A stretch of DNA of 64,000 nucleotides, taken from Nocardioides terrigena. GTDB taxonomy: Bacteria; Actinomycetota; Actinomycetes; Propionibacteriales; Nocardioidaceae. The notes beneath the pieces are model-generated. The model was not told where the DNA came from and did not search any database. It saw only the letters and a list, made by a program, of their open reading frames with translations. The translations under genes were made by a program, and so were the position numbers. Numbering within the stretch: position 1 is the first letter of the stretch; every line of letters starts with the position of its first letter. Of the stretch, positions 11,184 through 21,170 are shown piece after piece. The stretch spans positions 434,001 to 498,000 of the forward strand of contig NZ_PZYY01000001.1 of the NCBI RefSeq assembly GCF_003047265.1, read 5' to 3'.

Positions 11184-12419
11184 ATGGCCACCGAACCCCT
11201 CCTGCGGGCCCTCTCCCGGATGCGCGGGCACCTGCTCGACCCGGAGTCGCTGGTGCGCGCCGTGGCGTCCGGCGCCCAGCGCGGCGGCCGGGTCCCGGAG
11301 GTCGCGGGGCGTCCTGTGCGTCGTGTGGAGCTGCGCTACGTCGACCTCAAGGCCGGGCGCCACCTCCAGGTCACGTCGTACGACGACACCCAGGCGCACA
11401 CGACCAACGTCGCCGCGGGCGAGGCGGCCAAGGTCGCGGTCGACGACCTGCTCGACCAGCCCTTCGGCAGCTGGCACGTCGACACCACCACCCAGACCCA
11501 CCAGGTGCGGGCGACCAAGAAGCTCGAGGCGGTCACCCACACCCAGGACCGCGCCGCACCCGTCGAGGCGGAGCGAGGGCACGACAAGGCCAAGCAGCGC
11601 CTGCTGCCCGAGGACGACCCGGTGCTCCGGGCCCTGGGCATCTCCGACGCGCAGGGCCGGATCAAGCCCACGCGGCAGGCGAAGTACCGCCAGGTCGAGG
11701 AGTTCCTGCGCCTGCTCGACGCGGCGATCGGCGACGCGCTGGCCAAGGGACAGCTGCGCACCCCGACCGAGGACGACCCGCTGCGCGTCGTGGACCTCGG
11801 CTGCGGCAACGCCTACCTGACCTTCGCCGCCCACCGCTACCTCTCGGCGGTGCGCGGCCTCCCGGTCCGCGTCACCGGGGTCGACGTCAAGCAGCAGTCG
11901 GCCGACCACAACACCGCCGTCGCCGCCACGCTCGGCATCGACGCCGACTTCGTCGTCGGCACCATCGGCGACGCGGTGCTGCCGCAGCCGCCCGACGTGG
12001 TGCTCGTCCTGCACGCCTGCGACACCGCGACCGACGACGCGCTGGCCCGGGCGGTCGCGTGGGAGTCGGCCCTCGTGCTGGCGGCCCCCTGCTGCCACCA
12101 CGACATCGCCGCGCAGCTGCGCAAGGCGCCCACGCCCGCGCCGTACGCCGCGCTCACCCGGCACGGGATCCTGCGCGAGCGCTTCGCCGACACCCTCACC
12201 GACGGGCTGCGCGCGGCGATCCTGCGCCTGGTCGGCTACCGCGTCGACGTGGTCGAGTTCGTCGGGAGCGAGCACACGCCCCGCAACACCCTGCTGCGCG
12301 CCACCCGGACGGGCAAGGCCGTCTCCGGGGGCAACCTGCGACGCGAGTACGACGACCTGGTGGCCACGTGGGGAGTGCACCCGCACCTCGACGAGCTGCT
12401 GGGCCTCTCCCGTGACTGA
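11184..12419 (+). CDS. Class I SAM-dependent methyltransferase (Methyltransf_32 / METTL25-like)
   Basis: A 411-residue protein whose C-terminal half is a SAM-dependent methyltransferase. Motif I is VVDLGCGNAYLTF near residue 198, VTGVDVKQQS is the acidic SAM-binding loop, and LHACDTATDDALA and APCCHHDIAAQL are the marks of the Methyltransf_32/GSTCD-like group. The N-terminal ~150 residues contain a conserved RYVDLKAGRHLQV region of unknown role. Relatives are often proposed to modify RNA, but the substrate here is not known. Its stop overlaps the next start by 8 nt, so the two genes are co-translated. Confidence 0.85.
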   Translation: MATEPLLRALSRMRGHLLDPESLVRAVASGAQRGGRVPEVAGRPVRRVELRYVDLKAGRHLQVTSYDDTQAHTTNVAAGEAAKVAVDDLLDQPFGSWHVDTTTQTHQVRATKKLEAVTHTQDRAAPVEAERGHDKAKQRLLPEDDPVLRALGISDAQGRIKPTRQAKYRQVEEFLRLLDAAIGDALAKGQLRTPTEDDPLRVVDLGCGNAYLTFAAHRYLSAVRGLPVRVTGVDVKQQSADHNTAVAATLGIDADFVVGTIGDAVLPQPPDVVLVLHACDTATDDALARAVAWESALVLAAPCCHHDIAAQLRKAPTPAPYAALTRHGILRERFADTLTDGLRAAILRLVGYRVDVVEFVGSEHTPRNTLLRATRTGKAVSGGNLRREYDDLVATWGVHPHLDELLGLSRD

Positions 12420-13440
12420 CCTCCGTCGCCGGGTGCTCACCGTCGCGGCGGGGGCCGCGGTCGCGGCGCCCTTCGCGATGGGGCTGGCCGCCGGCGCGGA
12501 GCCGGACGACGGCCGGGTGCTCTTCACCTTCGCGGACCCGGAGGTCGTCGAGTCCAGCGGGCTGGTGGCCGCCGGCGACCGGGCCTGGACGACCAACGAC
12601 TCCGGGGACACCGGCCGGGTGTTCACCGTCGACAGCACCACCGGCGAGACCGTGGGCGTCACCTACTGGGCCGACGGCCCGGTCGACGTCGAGGCGCTCG
12701 CCCCGGCCGGTCCCGGACGGGTCTGGGTGGGCGACATCGGCGACAACGCGGCCGCGCGGGACTCCATCCGGGTCACCCGGGTGCCGGTCGGGGACGGGGA
12801 CCGCACGGTCGACGAGGAGACCCTCGACCTCGTCTACCCCGACGGGGCCCGGGACGCCGAGGCGCTGCTGGTCCACCCCACGACGGGTCGCCTGCACGTC
12901 GTGACCAAGGGCGTCTTCGCCGGCGAGGTCTACGCCGCGCCCCCGGAGCCGGCCGACGACGCGCCGAACCAGCTCGGCCTCGTCGGGCAGGTCGTCGGGC
13001 TGGTCACCGACGGCGCGTTCTTCCCCGACGGTCGCCACGTGGTGCTCCGCACCTACTCGCGCGCCACCGTCTACACCTTCCCCGACCTGGAGTCGCTCGG
13101 CTCGTGGGACCTGCCCGCGCAGCAGCAGGGCGAGGGGATCGCGGTCACCCCGGAGGGGGGCCTGCTGATCAGCAGCGAGGGCCAGCGCTCGGAGGTGCTC
13201 GCGGTGGGGATCCCACCGCGCATCGAGCGGGCGATGGCCGGGACGACCCCCGCCGCCACCGCCCCGACGTCGACGTCGTCGTCGGCCTCGTCGTCGCCGC
13301 CCGGCCCGTCCCCGGACGGTGGCACCGTCGCCCAGGACGTGTTCACGCCCCCGGACGCGGACGCCTGGCCCTGGGCGGTCGGGGGAGTGGTCGGGGTTCT
13401 GGCCCTGGGGGTGCTGTGGAGGAGCCTGAGGCCCCACTAG
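12412..13440 (+). CDS. Secreted, C-terminally anchored propeller-like protein
   Basis: A 342-residue exported protein. It has an N-terminal signal (VLTVAAGAAVAAPFAMGLAA), then about 230 residues with repeated W-N-D/VWVGDIGDN/EAL elements typical of a beta-propeller. A Ser/Thr/Pro-rich linker (about 275-305) and a terminal membrane helix (AVGGVVGVLALGVLW) with a basic end follow. It is therefore probably held on the outer face of the membrane. The GTG start overlaps the methyltransferase gene by 8 nt. I do not recognise an enzymatic function. Its TAG stop forms part of the TAGCCT promoter element of the next gene. Confidence 0.75.
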   Translation: MTDLRRRVLTVAAGAAVAAPFAMGLAAGAEPDDGRVLFTFADPEVVESSGLVAAGDRAWTTNDSGDTGRVFTVDSTTGETVGVTYWADGPVDVEALAPAGPGRVWVGDIGDNAAARDSIRVTRVPVGDGDRTVDEETLDLVYPDGARDAEALLVHPTTGRLHVVTKGVFAGEVYAAPPEPADDAPNQLGLVGQVVGLVTDGAFFPDGRHVVLRTYSRATVYTFPDLESLGSWDLPAQQQGEGIAVTPEGGLLISSEGQRSEVLAVGIPPRIERAMAGTTPAATAPTSTSSSASSSPPGPSPDGGTVAQDVFTPPDADAWPWAVGGVVGVLALGVLWRSLRPH

Positions 13441-13449
13441 CCTCACCGC

Positions 13450-14448
13450 ATGCCACGCCTGCGCCGCACCGCTCCCGACCAGCCGGGCTGGACCCGCAGA
13501 CGTGCGGGCAAGGGCTTCACCTACCTCGACCAGCACGGGAACCGCCTCGCAGCCGAGGACGTGCTGCGCTGCAAGGAGCTCGTCATCCCGCCGGCGTGGG
13601 AGGACGTGTGGATCACGCCGTACGTCAACGGCCACCTCCAGGCGGTCGGTACTGACGACGCCGGGCGGCGTCAGTACCTCTACCACCCGCACTGGCGCGC
13701 CAGCCGGGACGCGGCGAAGTTCGACCGGATCATCGGCTTCGGCAAGGCGATGTCCAAGGCCCGCGAGCGGGTGCTCACCGACCTCGGCACCGAGGGGATG
13801 ACCCAGGAGCGGGCCTGCGCGGTCGCCGTGCGGCTGCTCGACCTCGGCTACTTCCGGATCGGCAACGACGTCTACACCGACACCAACGGCTCCTTCGGCC
13901 TCACCACCCTGCTGCGCGAGCACGTGACCAAGCGTCGCGGCAAGCTGACCTTCTGCTTCGTCGGCAAGTCCGGCGTGGAGCACTGCATCGAGATCGACGA
14001 CGAGCCGACCATCGAGGCCCTCGACGTGATGCGGGCCCGGCGTGGCGGCGGCGACCGGCTGCTCGCCTGGAAGGACGGCCGTCGCTGGCGCGGCCTCGAC
14101 TCCGGGCAGGTCAACGACTACGTCCGCGAGGCGACCGGCGTCGAGGCCACCGCCAAGGACTTCCGCACCTGGCACGCCACGGTCATCGCGGCCGCCGCGC
14201 TGGCGGACACCGACGAGCCGGGCGAGACCAAGGCGTCGCGCAAGCGGGCCGTCGCCGCGACGATGAAGGAGGTCTCCGAGTTCCTCGGCAACACCCCCAC
14301 GCTGGCCCGGACGGCGTACGTCGACCCGCGGGTGGTCGAGGCCTACGAGCACGGGAAGACGATCCGGGTGCGGTCGTCGTACGACACCGCCGACGCGCGC
14401 CAGGCTGCTCTCGAGCGCGCCGTGCTGCGCCTGCTCAAGGACGCCTGA
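13450..14448 (+). CDS. DNA topoisomerase IB (bacterial/poxvirus type)
   Basis: A 332-residue type IB topoisomerase that relaxes supercoils through a 3'-phosphotyrosine intermediate. The pentad is visible: Arg136 (YFRIGND), Lys173 (FVGKSG), Arg239 and His242 (KDFRTWHATV) and the nucleophile Tyr290 (ARTAYVDP). The N-terminal DNA-binding part has GFTYLDQHG and CKELVIPPAWEDVWI. Length is normal for bacterial members. TAGCCT (13438-13443), which includes the upstream stop codon, ends 6 nt before the ATG, so a leaderless mRNA is likely. These enzymes are accessory and patchy in bacteria, often linked to DNA damage tolerance. Confidence 0.95.
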   Translation: MPRLRRTAPDQPGWTRRRAGKGFTYLDQHGNRLAAEDVLRCKELVIPPAWEDVWITPYVNGHLQAVGTDDAGRRQYLYHPHWRASRDAAKFDRIIGFGKAMSKARERVLTDLGTEGMTQERACAVAVRLLDLGYFRIGNDVYTDTNGSFGLTTLLREHVTKRRGKLTFCFVGKSGVEHCIEIDDEPTIEALDVMRARRGGGDRLLAWKDGRRWRGLDSGQVNDYVREATGVEATAKDFRTWHATVIAAAALADTDEPGETKASRKRAVAATMKEVSEFLGNTPTLARTAYVDPRVVEAYEHGKTIRVRSSYDTADARQAALERAVLRLLKDA

Positions 14449-14475
14449 GGCGGCCGCGACGAGGTCGCGGCCGCC
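14449..14475. terminator. Bidirectional terminator between topoisomerase IB and serC
   Basis: Perfect 12-bp arms (14449-14460 and 14464-14475) with a GAG loop, starting directly after the topoisomerase stop and 16 bp from the convergent serC stop. There is no T-run. Confidence 0.75.
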
Positions 14476-14490
14476 ACTCGGACGTCCGGG

Positions 14491-16236
<1,746 letters not shown>

Positions 16237-16319
16237 GCACTTCTTTCCCCGTTCGCCCCACGCGTCCCTCCCGGCGCACCTAGCCTCGTCCCGTGTCGGA
16301 CGGGCGACGAGGAGGGGAC

Positions 16320-16916
16320 ATGCGCAGGGGACTGATGACGGTGCTCGCCCTGGCCATCTCCGCCTGCCTGCTCGCGGTGCCCTCGCAGGCGACCTCGACG
16401 TCGCAGCGCTACGCACTGCCGGTGGAGTCCTACGCGCCGTACCAGCCGCAGCGGACCTGCGCCCGCAAGGACAAGCCCGGGACCGTGGCGCTCGGCCGGT
16501 GGCTGGTCGCCCGCGGCGGCGTGTACGGCGGGACGCTGCGCTCGTGCGGGAGCGGCGGGCAGTCCGAGCACAAGGACGGCCGGGCCTTCGACTGGATGCT
16601 CGACGCGAAGGACGCCGACGACCGTGCCGTCGCCGACGCGTTCCTCGTCGAGGCGTTCGCCGACGACGAGCTCGGTGACACCGACGCCCTCGCGCGCCGG
16701 ATGGGCATCATGTACGTCATCTGGAACGACCGGATGTACGCCGCCTGGGACGGCTTCGAGCCGAAGAAGTACCTCAGCTCCGGCTGCCGCACCCGACGCA
16801 CCTGCTCGGTGACCCTGCGCCACCGCGACCACATGCACATCTCACTGAGCAGGGCCGGCGCGAAGGGTCGCACGAGCTGGTACGTCGAGCAGGCGTTCGC
16901 GGTGCCCGTCGTCTGA
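16320..16916 (+). CDS. Secreted M15-like metallopeptidase-fold protein
   Basis: A 198-residue exported protein with a clear signal peptide (MRRGLMTVLALAISACLLAV then PSQATS). The mature part has the metal-site pattern of M15/VanY-like domains: EHKDGRAFDWML (His and Asp) and, near the end, HRDHMHISL. This suggests a zinc-dependent peptidoglycan-active or related fold. Two Cys pairs may form disulfides. GAGGAGGGG precedes the ATG at 16320; a GTG at 16293 with TAGCCT 6 nt upstream is the likely transcription start and an alternative, nine-codon-longer start. The substrate is not known. Confidence 0.75.
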   Translation: MRRGLMTVLALAISACLLAVPSQATSTSQRYALPVESYAPYQPQRTCARKDKPGTVALGRWLVARGGVYGGTLRSCGSGGQSEHKDGRAFDWMLDAKDADDRAVADAFLVEAFADDELGDTDALARRMGIMYVIWNDRMYAAWDGFEPKKYLSSGCRTRRTCSVTLRHRDHMHISLSRAGAKGRTSWYVEQAFAVPVV

Positions 16917-16952
16917 CGCGTGGTCCGAGGTGTCGGGCTCAGGCCTGGGGCC

Positions 16953-18059
16953 TCAGGCGCCCCAGCCGTCCTGCCAGCCCTCGACGTCCGAGGCCGGGCG
17001 CGAGGACGGGCCGGTGTAGATCGCCGACGGACGGATCAGCCGGCCGGTGCGCTTCTGCTCCAGGATGTGCGCCGACCAGCCGCCCGTGCGGGCGCAGGTG
17101 AACATCGAGGTGAACATCCGGGCCGGGACCTCGGCGAAGTCGAGGACGATCGCCGCCCAGAACTCCACGTTGGTCTCCAGGACGCGGTCGGGGCGACGCT
17201 CGCGCAGCTCGGCGAGCGCGGCCTGCTCGAGCGCCTCGGCGACCGCGTAGCGGGGGGCGTCGAGCTCCTTGGCGGTGCGGCGCAGCACGCGGGCCCGCGG
17301 GTCCTCGGCGCGGTAGACGCGGTGGCCGAAGCCCATCAGGCGCTCGCCGTTGTCGAGCAGCTCCTTGACGTACGACGCGGCGTCGCCGTCGCGCTTCTCG
17401 ACCTCCTCGATCATGCCGAGCACCCGCGAGGGCGCGCCGCCGTGCAGCGGACCGCTCATGGCGCCGATGGCCCCGGAGAAGGCGGCCGCGACGTCGGCCC
17501 CGGTCGAGGTGATGACGCGGGCGGTGAAGGTCGAGGCGTTCATGCCGTGCTCGGCGGCCGAGGACCAGTAGGCGTCGATGGCCTTGACGTGCTTGGGGTC
17601 GGCCTCGCCCTTCCAGCGGATCAGGAAGCGCTCGGCGAGCGTGTGCCCCTGGTCGACGTCCTTCTGCGAGACGACCGGCAGGTGCAGGCCGCGCGCGGAC
17701 TGGGCGGCGTACGACAGGACCATGACCGCGACGCGGGCGAGGTCCGCGCGGGCCTGCTCGTCGCTGATGTCGTAGGTCTGGCCGAAGCCGAACGCGGGGG
17801 CGAGCATCGCGACCGCGGCCTGGACGTCGACGCGGACGTCACCGGTGTGGACCGGCAGGTTGAAGGGCTCGGCGGCGGGGAGACCGGGCGTGTAGGAGCC
17901 GTCGATGAGCAGGCCCCAGATGTTCTCGAACGGGACCCGGCCGACGATCTCCTCGATGTCGACGCCGCGGTAGCGCAGCGCCGACCCCTCCTTGTCGGGC
18001 TCCGCGATCTCGGTCTCGAATGCGACGACTCCCTCGAGTCCGTGGTGCACCTGCGTCAT
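16953..18059 (-). CDS. Citrate synthase 2 (CitA-like)
   Basis: A 368-residue citrate synthase joining acetyl-CoA and oxaloacetate at the entry to the TCA cycle. The catalytic histidines are His206 (GPLHGGAP) and His246 (GFGHRVYR). The third catalytic position, usually Asp in NVDF, reads NVEF with Glu299, as I recall for mycobacterial Cit[13 protein letters not shown] around His171 is conserved. It is shorter than the hexameric GltA type. GAGGAG lies ~10 nt before the ATG. It is divergent from pdxH. A 2-methylcitrate synthase role is an alternative, since the two activities are hard to separate by sequence. Confidence 0.92.
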   Translation of the reverse strand: MTQVHHGLEGVVAFETEIAEPDKEGSALRYRGVDIEEIVGRVPFENIWGLLIDGSYTPGLPAAEPFNLPVHTGDVRVDVQAAVAMLAPAFGFGQTYDISDEQARADLARVAVMVLSYAAQSARGLHLPVVSQKDVDQGHTLAERFLIRWKGEADPKHVKAIDAYWSSAAEHGMNASTFTARVITSTGADVAAAFSGAIGAMSGPLHGGAPSRVLGMIEEVEKRDGDAASYVKELLDNGERLMGFGHRVYRAEDPRARVLRRTAKELDAPRYAVAEALEQAALAELRERRPDRVLETNVEFWAAIVLDFAEVPARMFTSMFTCARTGGWSAHILEQKRTGRLIRPSAIYTGPSSRPASDVEGWQDGWGA

Positions 18060-18164
18060 GGGGTGTGCGCTCCTCTGCGTCGGGGCCTGTGGTGGTCGGC
18101 CCTGAGATGGGGGCCCGCGACGGCGGGCGACTCATTGTGCACCTCCGGTCTAGTGTCGGGAGTC

Positions 18165-18809
18165 ATGGACCATCCCGTCGACCTGGCCGCCCTGCGCGAG
18201 GAGTACTCCCGCGGCGGCCTCGACCTCCCCGACCTCGAGCCCGACCCGGTCGACATGTTCGCCCGGTGGCTCCGGGACGCGGTCGAGGCGGGGATGCACG
18301 AGCCCAACGCCATGGTCCTCTCGACGGCCACGCCCGACGGCGTCCCGTCGTCGCGGATGGTGCTGCTCAAGGGCGTCGACGCCGCGGGGTTCGTCTTCTT
18401 CACCAACCACACCTCGCGCAAGGGCGACGAGCTCGCCGCCAACCCGCGCTGCGCGCTGCTCCTGCCGTGGCACCCGGTCGAGCGCCAGGTCCGCATCGAG
18501 GGCACGGCGACCCCGCTGCCGCGCGACGAGGTGGCGGCCTACTTCCGCTCCCGCCCGCGCGGCGCGCAGCTCGGTGCCTGGGCGTCGCGACAGTCGTCGG
18601 TGGTGCCGAGCCGGGCCGCGCTCGCCGCGGACTACGCCCGGGTCGAGGAGCGCTTCCCCGACGAGGTGGACCTGCCGGACCACTGGGGCGGCTACCGGGT
18701 GCGCCACGACATGGTCGAGTTCTGGCAGGGCCGCGCCAGCCGGATGCACGACCGGCTGGTCTACCGGCGTGCGGGCGACGGGTGGTCCGTCGAGCGCCTC
18801 GCCCCGTGA
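18165..18809 (+). CDS. pdxH: Pyridoxamine 5'-phosphate oxidase
   Basis: A 214-residue FMN enzyme that oxidises pyridoxine or pyridoxamine 5'-phosphate to PLP. Diagnostic stretches are [58 protein letters not shown] and the C-terminal [19 protein letters not shown], covering FMN and substrate contacts. Full length. A TAGTGT element lies 8 nt before the ATG. It is divergent from citrate synthase and is followed by the TetR/ABC exporter locus, which has its own promoter. Confidence 0.96.
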   Translation: MDHPVDLAALREEYSRGGLDLPDLEPDPVDMFARWLRDAVEAGMHEPNAMVLSTATPDGVPSSRMVLLKGVDAAGFVFFTNHTSRKGDELAANPRCALLLPWHPVERQVRIEGTATPLPRDEVAAYFRSRPRGAQLGAWASRQSSVVPSRAALAADYARVEERFPDEVDLPDHWGGYRVRHDMVEFWQGRASRMHDRLVYRRAGDGWSVERLAP

Positions 18810-18826
18810 CGGCGGGGGGCGACGCC

Positions 18827-18855
18827 TTGTGAGTGAGCGCTCACTCACCTAGGCT
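18827..18855 (+). promoter_or_regulatory. TetR-regulated promoter with a palindromic operator
   Basis: -35 TTGTGA (18827-18832), a 17-bp spacer and -10 TAGGCT (18850-18855), then 6 nt to the GTG start. The spacer region is filled by a perfect 20-bp palindrome, GTGAGTGAGC with its complement (18829-18848). A repressor bound there would block RNA polymerase, so autoregulation by the TetR protein encoded next is very likely. Confidence 0.85.
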
Positions 18856-18861
18856 GACGCG

Positions 18862-19437
18862 GTGCGAACCCGTGCCACCGCCATGTCCGCCGACGACCGC
18901 CGCCGCGCCCTCGTCGACGTCACCCTGCCCCTGCTCCTCGAGCACGGCCGGACCGTCACGACCCGCCAGATCGCCGAGGCGGCCGGTGTCGCGGAGGGCA
19001 CGATCTTCCGGGTCTTCGAGTCCAAGGACGACCTCGTCCAGGCGACCCTCGACCACGCCTTCGAGATAGGGCCCTTCCTCGAGGACCTGCGCCGCATCGA
19101 CCCGGACCAGCCGCTGCGGGCCCTGGTCACCGAGATGGTGACGCTGCTCCAGAGCCGCTTCCGCGGGATCTTCACGCTGATGACGGCGGTGGGCATGGTC
19201 GGTCCGCCGAAGGGGCGCAGCCACGAGCACCACCCCCGCGAGGAGGCGGCCCGGGTGATGGCCGACCTGCTCGCCCCGCACGCCGACGAGGTCCGCGTCC
19301 CGGTGGCGCAGCTCGTCCACGTCACGCGGCTGCTGACCTTCTCCGGCAGCCACCCCCACCTCTCCGACGGCCGGATCCTGACCGCCGAGGAGATCGTCTC
19401 CACCGTCCTCGACGGCCTGCTCACGAAGGGCGACTGA
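18862..19437 (+). CDS. TetR family transcriptional regulator of the ABC exporter
   Basis: A 191-residue repressor. The N-terminal helix-turn-helix reads TTRQIAEAAGVAEGTIFRVF followed by ESKDDLV, typical TetR. The rest is a helical ligand-binding domain with no family-specific motif. It is the first gene of a three-gene operon: its TGA shares one base with the ATG of the first ABC half-transporter. The palindrome inside its promoter predicts self-repression released by a compound that the exporter handles. The inducer is unknown. The transcript is probably leaderless. Confidence 0.93.
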   Translation: MRTRATAMSADDRRRALVDVTLPLLLEHGRTVTTRQIAEAAGVAEGTIFRVFESKDDLVQATLDHAFEIGPFLEDLRRIDPDQPLRALVTEMVTLLQSRFRGIFTLMTAVGMVGPPKGRSHEHHPREEAARVMADLLAPHADEVRVPVAQLVHVTRLLTFSGSHPHLSDGRILTAEEIVSTVLDGLLTKGD

Positions 19438-21170
19438 TGCTCCTCCGGCTCATCCGCACCCACCTCGCGCCGTACAAGCGCCCGATCGCCGCCATCGTCG
19501 CGCTCCAGTTCCTCGGGACCTTGGCGATGCTCTACCTGCCCAGCCTCAACGCGCAGATCATCGACCAGGGGGTCGTGCTCGGCGACAACGCCTACATCGT
19601 CGAGCGCGGCACGGTGATGCTCGCCGTCTCGATCGTCCAGGCGCTGTGCGCGGTCGCCGCGGTGTGGTTCGCCGCGCGGACCGCGATGTCCTTCGGCCGC
19701 GACATCCGGGCGGCGATCTTCCAGCGCGTCGGCACCTTCTCGGCCCGCGAGGTGCAGCACTTCGGCGCCCCGTCGCTGATCACCCGCGAGACCAACGACG
19801 TCCAGCAGGTGCAGATGCTGGTCCTGATGGGCTTCACGATGTTCGTCTCCGCGCCGATCATGATGGTCGGCGCCGTCGTCATGGCGATGCGCGAGGACGT
19901 CGGGCTGTCGTGGCTCATCGTGGTCGTGGTGCCCGTGCTCGCCCTGTCCGTCGGGCTGATCGTGCGGCAGATGGTGCCCAGCTTCCGGGTGATGCAGGTG
20001 CGCATCGACGAGGTCAACCGGGTGCTCCGCGAGCAGGTGACCGGCGTCCGGGTGGTCCGGGCGTTCGTCCGCGAGGAGCACGAGACCCGGCGCTTCGCGC
20101 AGGCCAACGACGAGCTGACCGTGGTCGCGATCCGGGCCGGTCGCTGGCAGGCCGGCATGTTCCCCGTGGTGATGCTCGTGGCCAACGTCGCCTCGGTCGC
20201 CGTGCTGTGGTTCGGCGGCCACCGGGTGGAGTCCGGGGCGATGGAGGTGGGCGCGCTGACGGCCTACCTCACCTACCTCATGCAGATCATCATGAGCGTG
20301 ATGATGGGGACCTTCATGATGATGATGATCCCGCGCGCGGCCGTGTGCGCGGACCGCATCGTCGAGGTGCTCGACACCGAGAGCAGCGTGGTGCCCCCCG
20401 CCGACCCGGTCACCGAGGTCACCGAGCACGGCACCCTCGTCCTCGACGGCGTGACCTTCGCCTATCCCGGCGCCGAGTCGCCCGTGCTGCGCGGCGTCGA
20501 CCTCAGCGCCCGTCCCGGACAGACGGTCGCCATCATCGGCTCCACCGGCGCAGGCAAGTCCACCCTGCTCAACCTGGTCCCGCGTCTCTTCGACGCCACC
20601 TCCGGCTCCGTGCGCGTCGACGGGATCGACGTCCGCGACCTGTCCCCGCAGCTGCTCTGGTCGCGGCTCGGCCTCGTCCCGCAGAAGGCGTTCCTCTTCT
20701 CCGGCACCGTCGCGGACAACCTGCGCCACGGCAGGACCGACGCCACCGAGGAGGAGATGTGGAACGCCCTCGAGATCGCCCAGGCGCGCGACTTCGTCGC
20801 CGCGATGCCCGACGGGCTCGAGGCGAGCGTCTCCCAGGGCGGCAGCAACTTCTCCGGCGGCCAGCGACAACGCCTGGCCATCGCCCGTGCGGTGATCCGC
20901 CGACCGGAGATCTACCTCTTCGACGACTCGTTCTCCGCCCTCGACCTGACGACCGACGCCCGGCTGCGGGCCGCGCTCGCGCCGGTGACCCGCGACAGCA
21001 CGGTGGTGATCGTGGCGCAACGGGTCTCCACCATCCGCGACGCGGACCTCATCGTCGTGCTCGAGGACGGAGGGGTCGTCGGTCGCGGCACGCACGACGA
21101 GCTGCTCGCGACCTGCGGCACCTACCGCGAGATCGTCGAGTCGCAGCTGACGGTGGGTGAGGTCGCATGA
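19437..21170 (+). CDS. ABC exporter half-transporter with degenerate ATP site
   Basis: A 577-residue fusion of six membrane helices and one ATPase domain. Walker A is IIGSTGAGKSTLL and the signature is FSGGQRQR. The Walker B end reads LFDDSFSALD, with Asp497 where the catalytic Glu should be, and the switch His is Gln528 (IVAQRVSTI). This marks a hydrolysis-poor site. It pairs with the next gene (4-nt ATGA overlap) to form a heterodimeric exporter of the BmrCD/TM287-288 kind. The substrate is unknown; TetR control suggests drug or lipid export. Confidence 0.93.
   Translation: MLLRLIRTHLAPYKRPIAAIVALQFLGTLAMLYLPSLNAQIIDQGVVLGDNAYIVERGTVMLAVSIVQALCAVAAVWFAARTAMSFGRDIRAAIFQRVGTFSAREVQHFGAPSLITRETNDVQQVQMLVLMGFTMFVSAPIMMVGAVVMAMREDVGLSWLIVVVVPVLALSVGLIVRQMVPSFRVMQVRIDEVNRVLREQVTGVRVVRAFVREEHETRRFAQANDELTVVAIRAGRWQAGMFPVVMLVANVASVAVLWFGGHRVESGAMEVGALTAYLTYLMQIIMSVMMGTFMMMMIPRAAVCADRIVEVLDTESSVVPPADPVTEVTEHGTLVLDGVTFAYPGAESPVLRGVDLSARPGQTVAIIGSTGAGKSTLLNLVPRLFDATSGSVRVDGIDVRDLSPQLLWSRLGLVPQKAFLFSGTVADNLRHGRTDATEEEMWNALEIAQARDFVAAMPDGLEASVSQGGSNFSGGQRQRLAIARAVIRRPEIYLFDDSFSALDLTTDARLRAALAPVTRDSTVVIVAQRVSTIRDADLIVVLEDGGVVGRGTHDELLATCGTYREIVESQLTVGEVA

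Noticed and set aside
16920..18164. Upstream extension of the pdxH frame across the citrate synthase gene
   Set aside because: The extension is antisense to a clear citrate synthase and has no conserved content; pdxH is complete from 18165.
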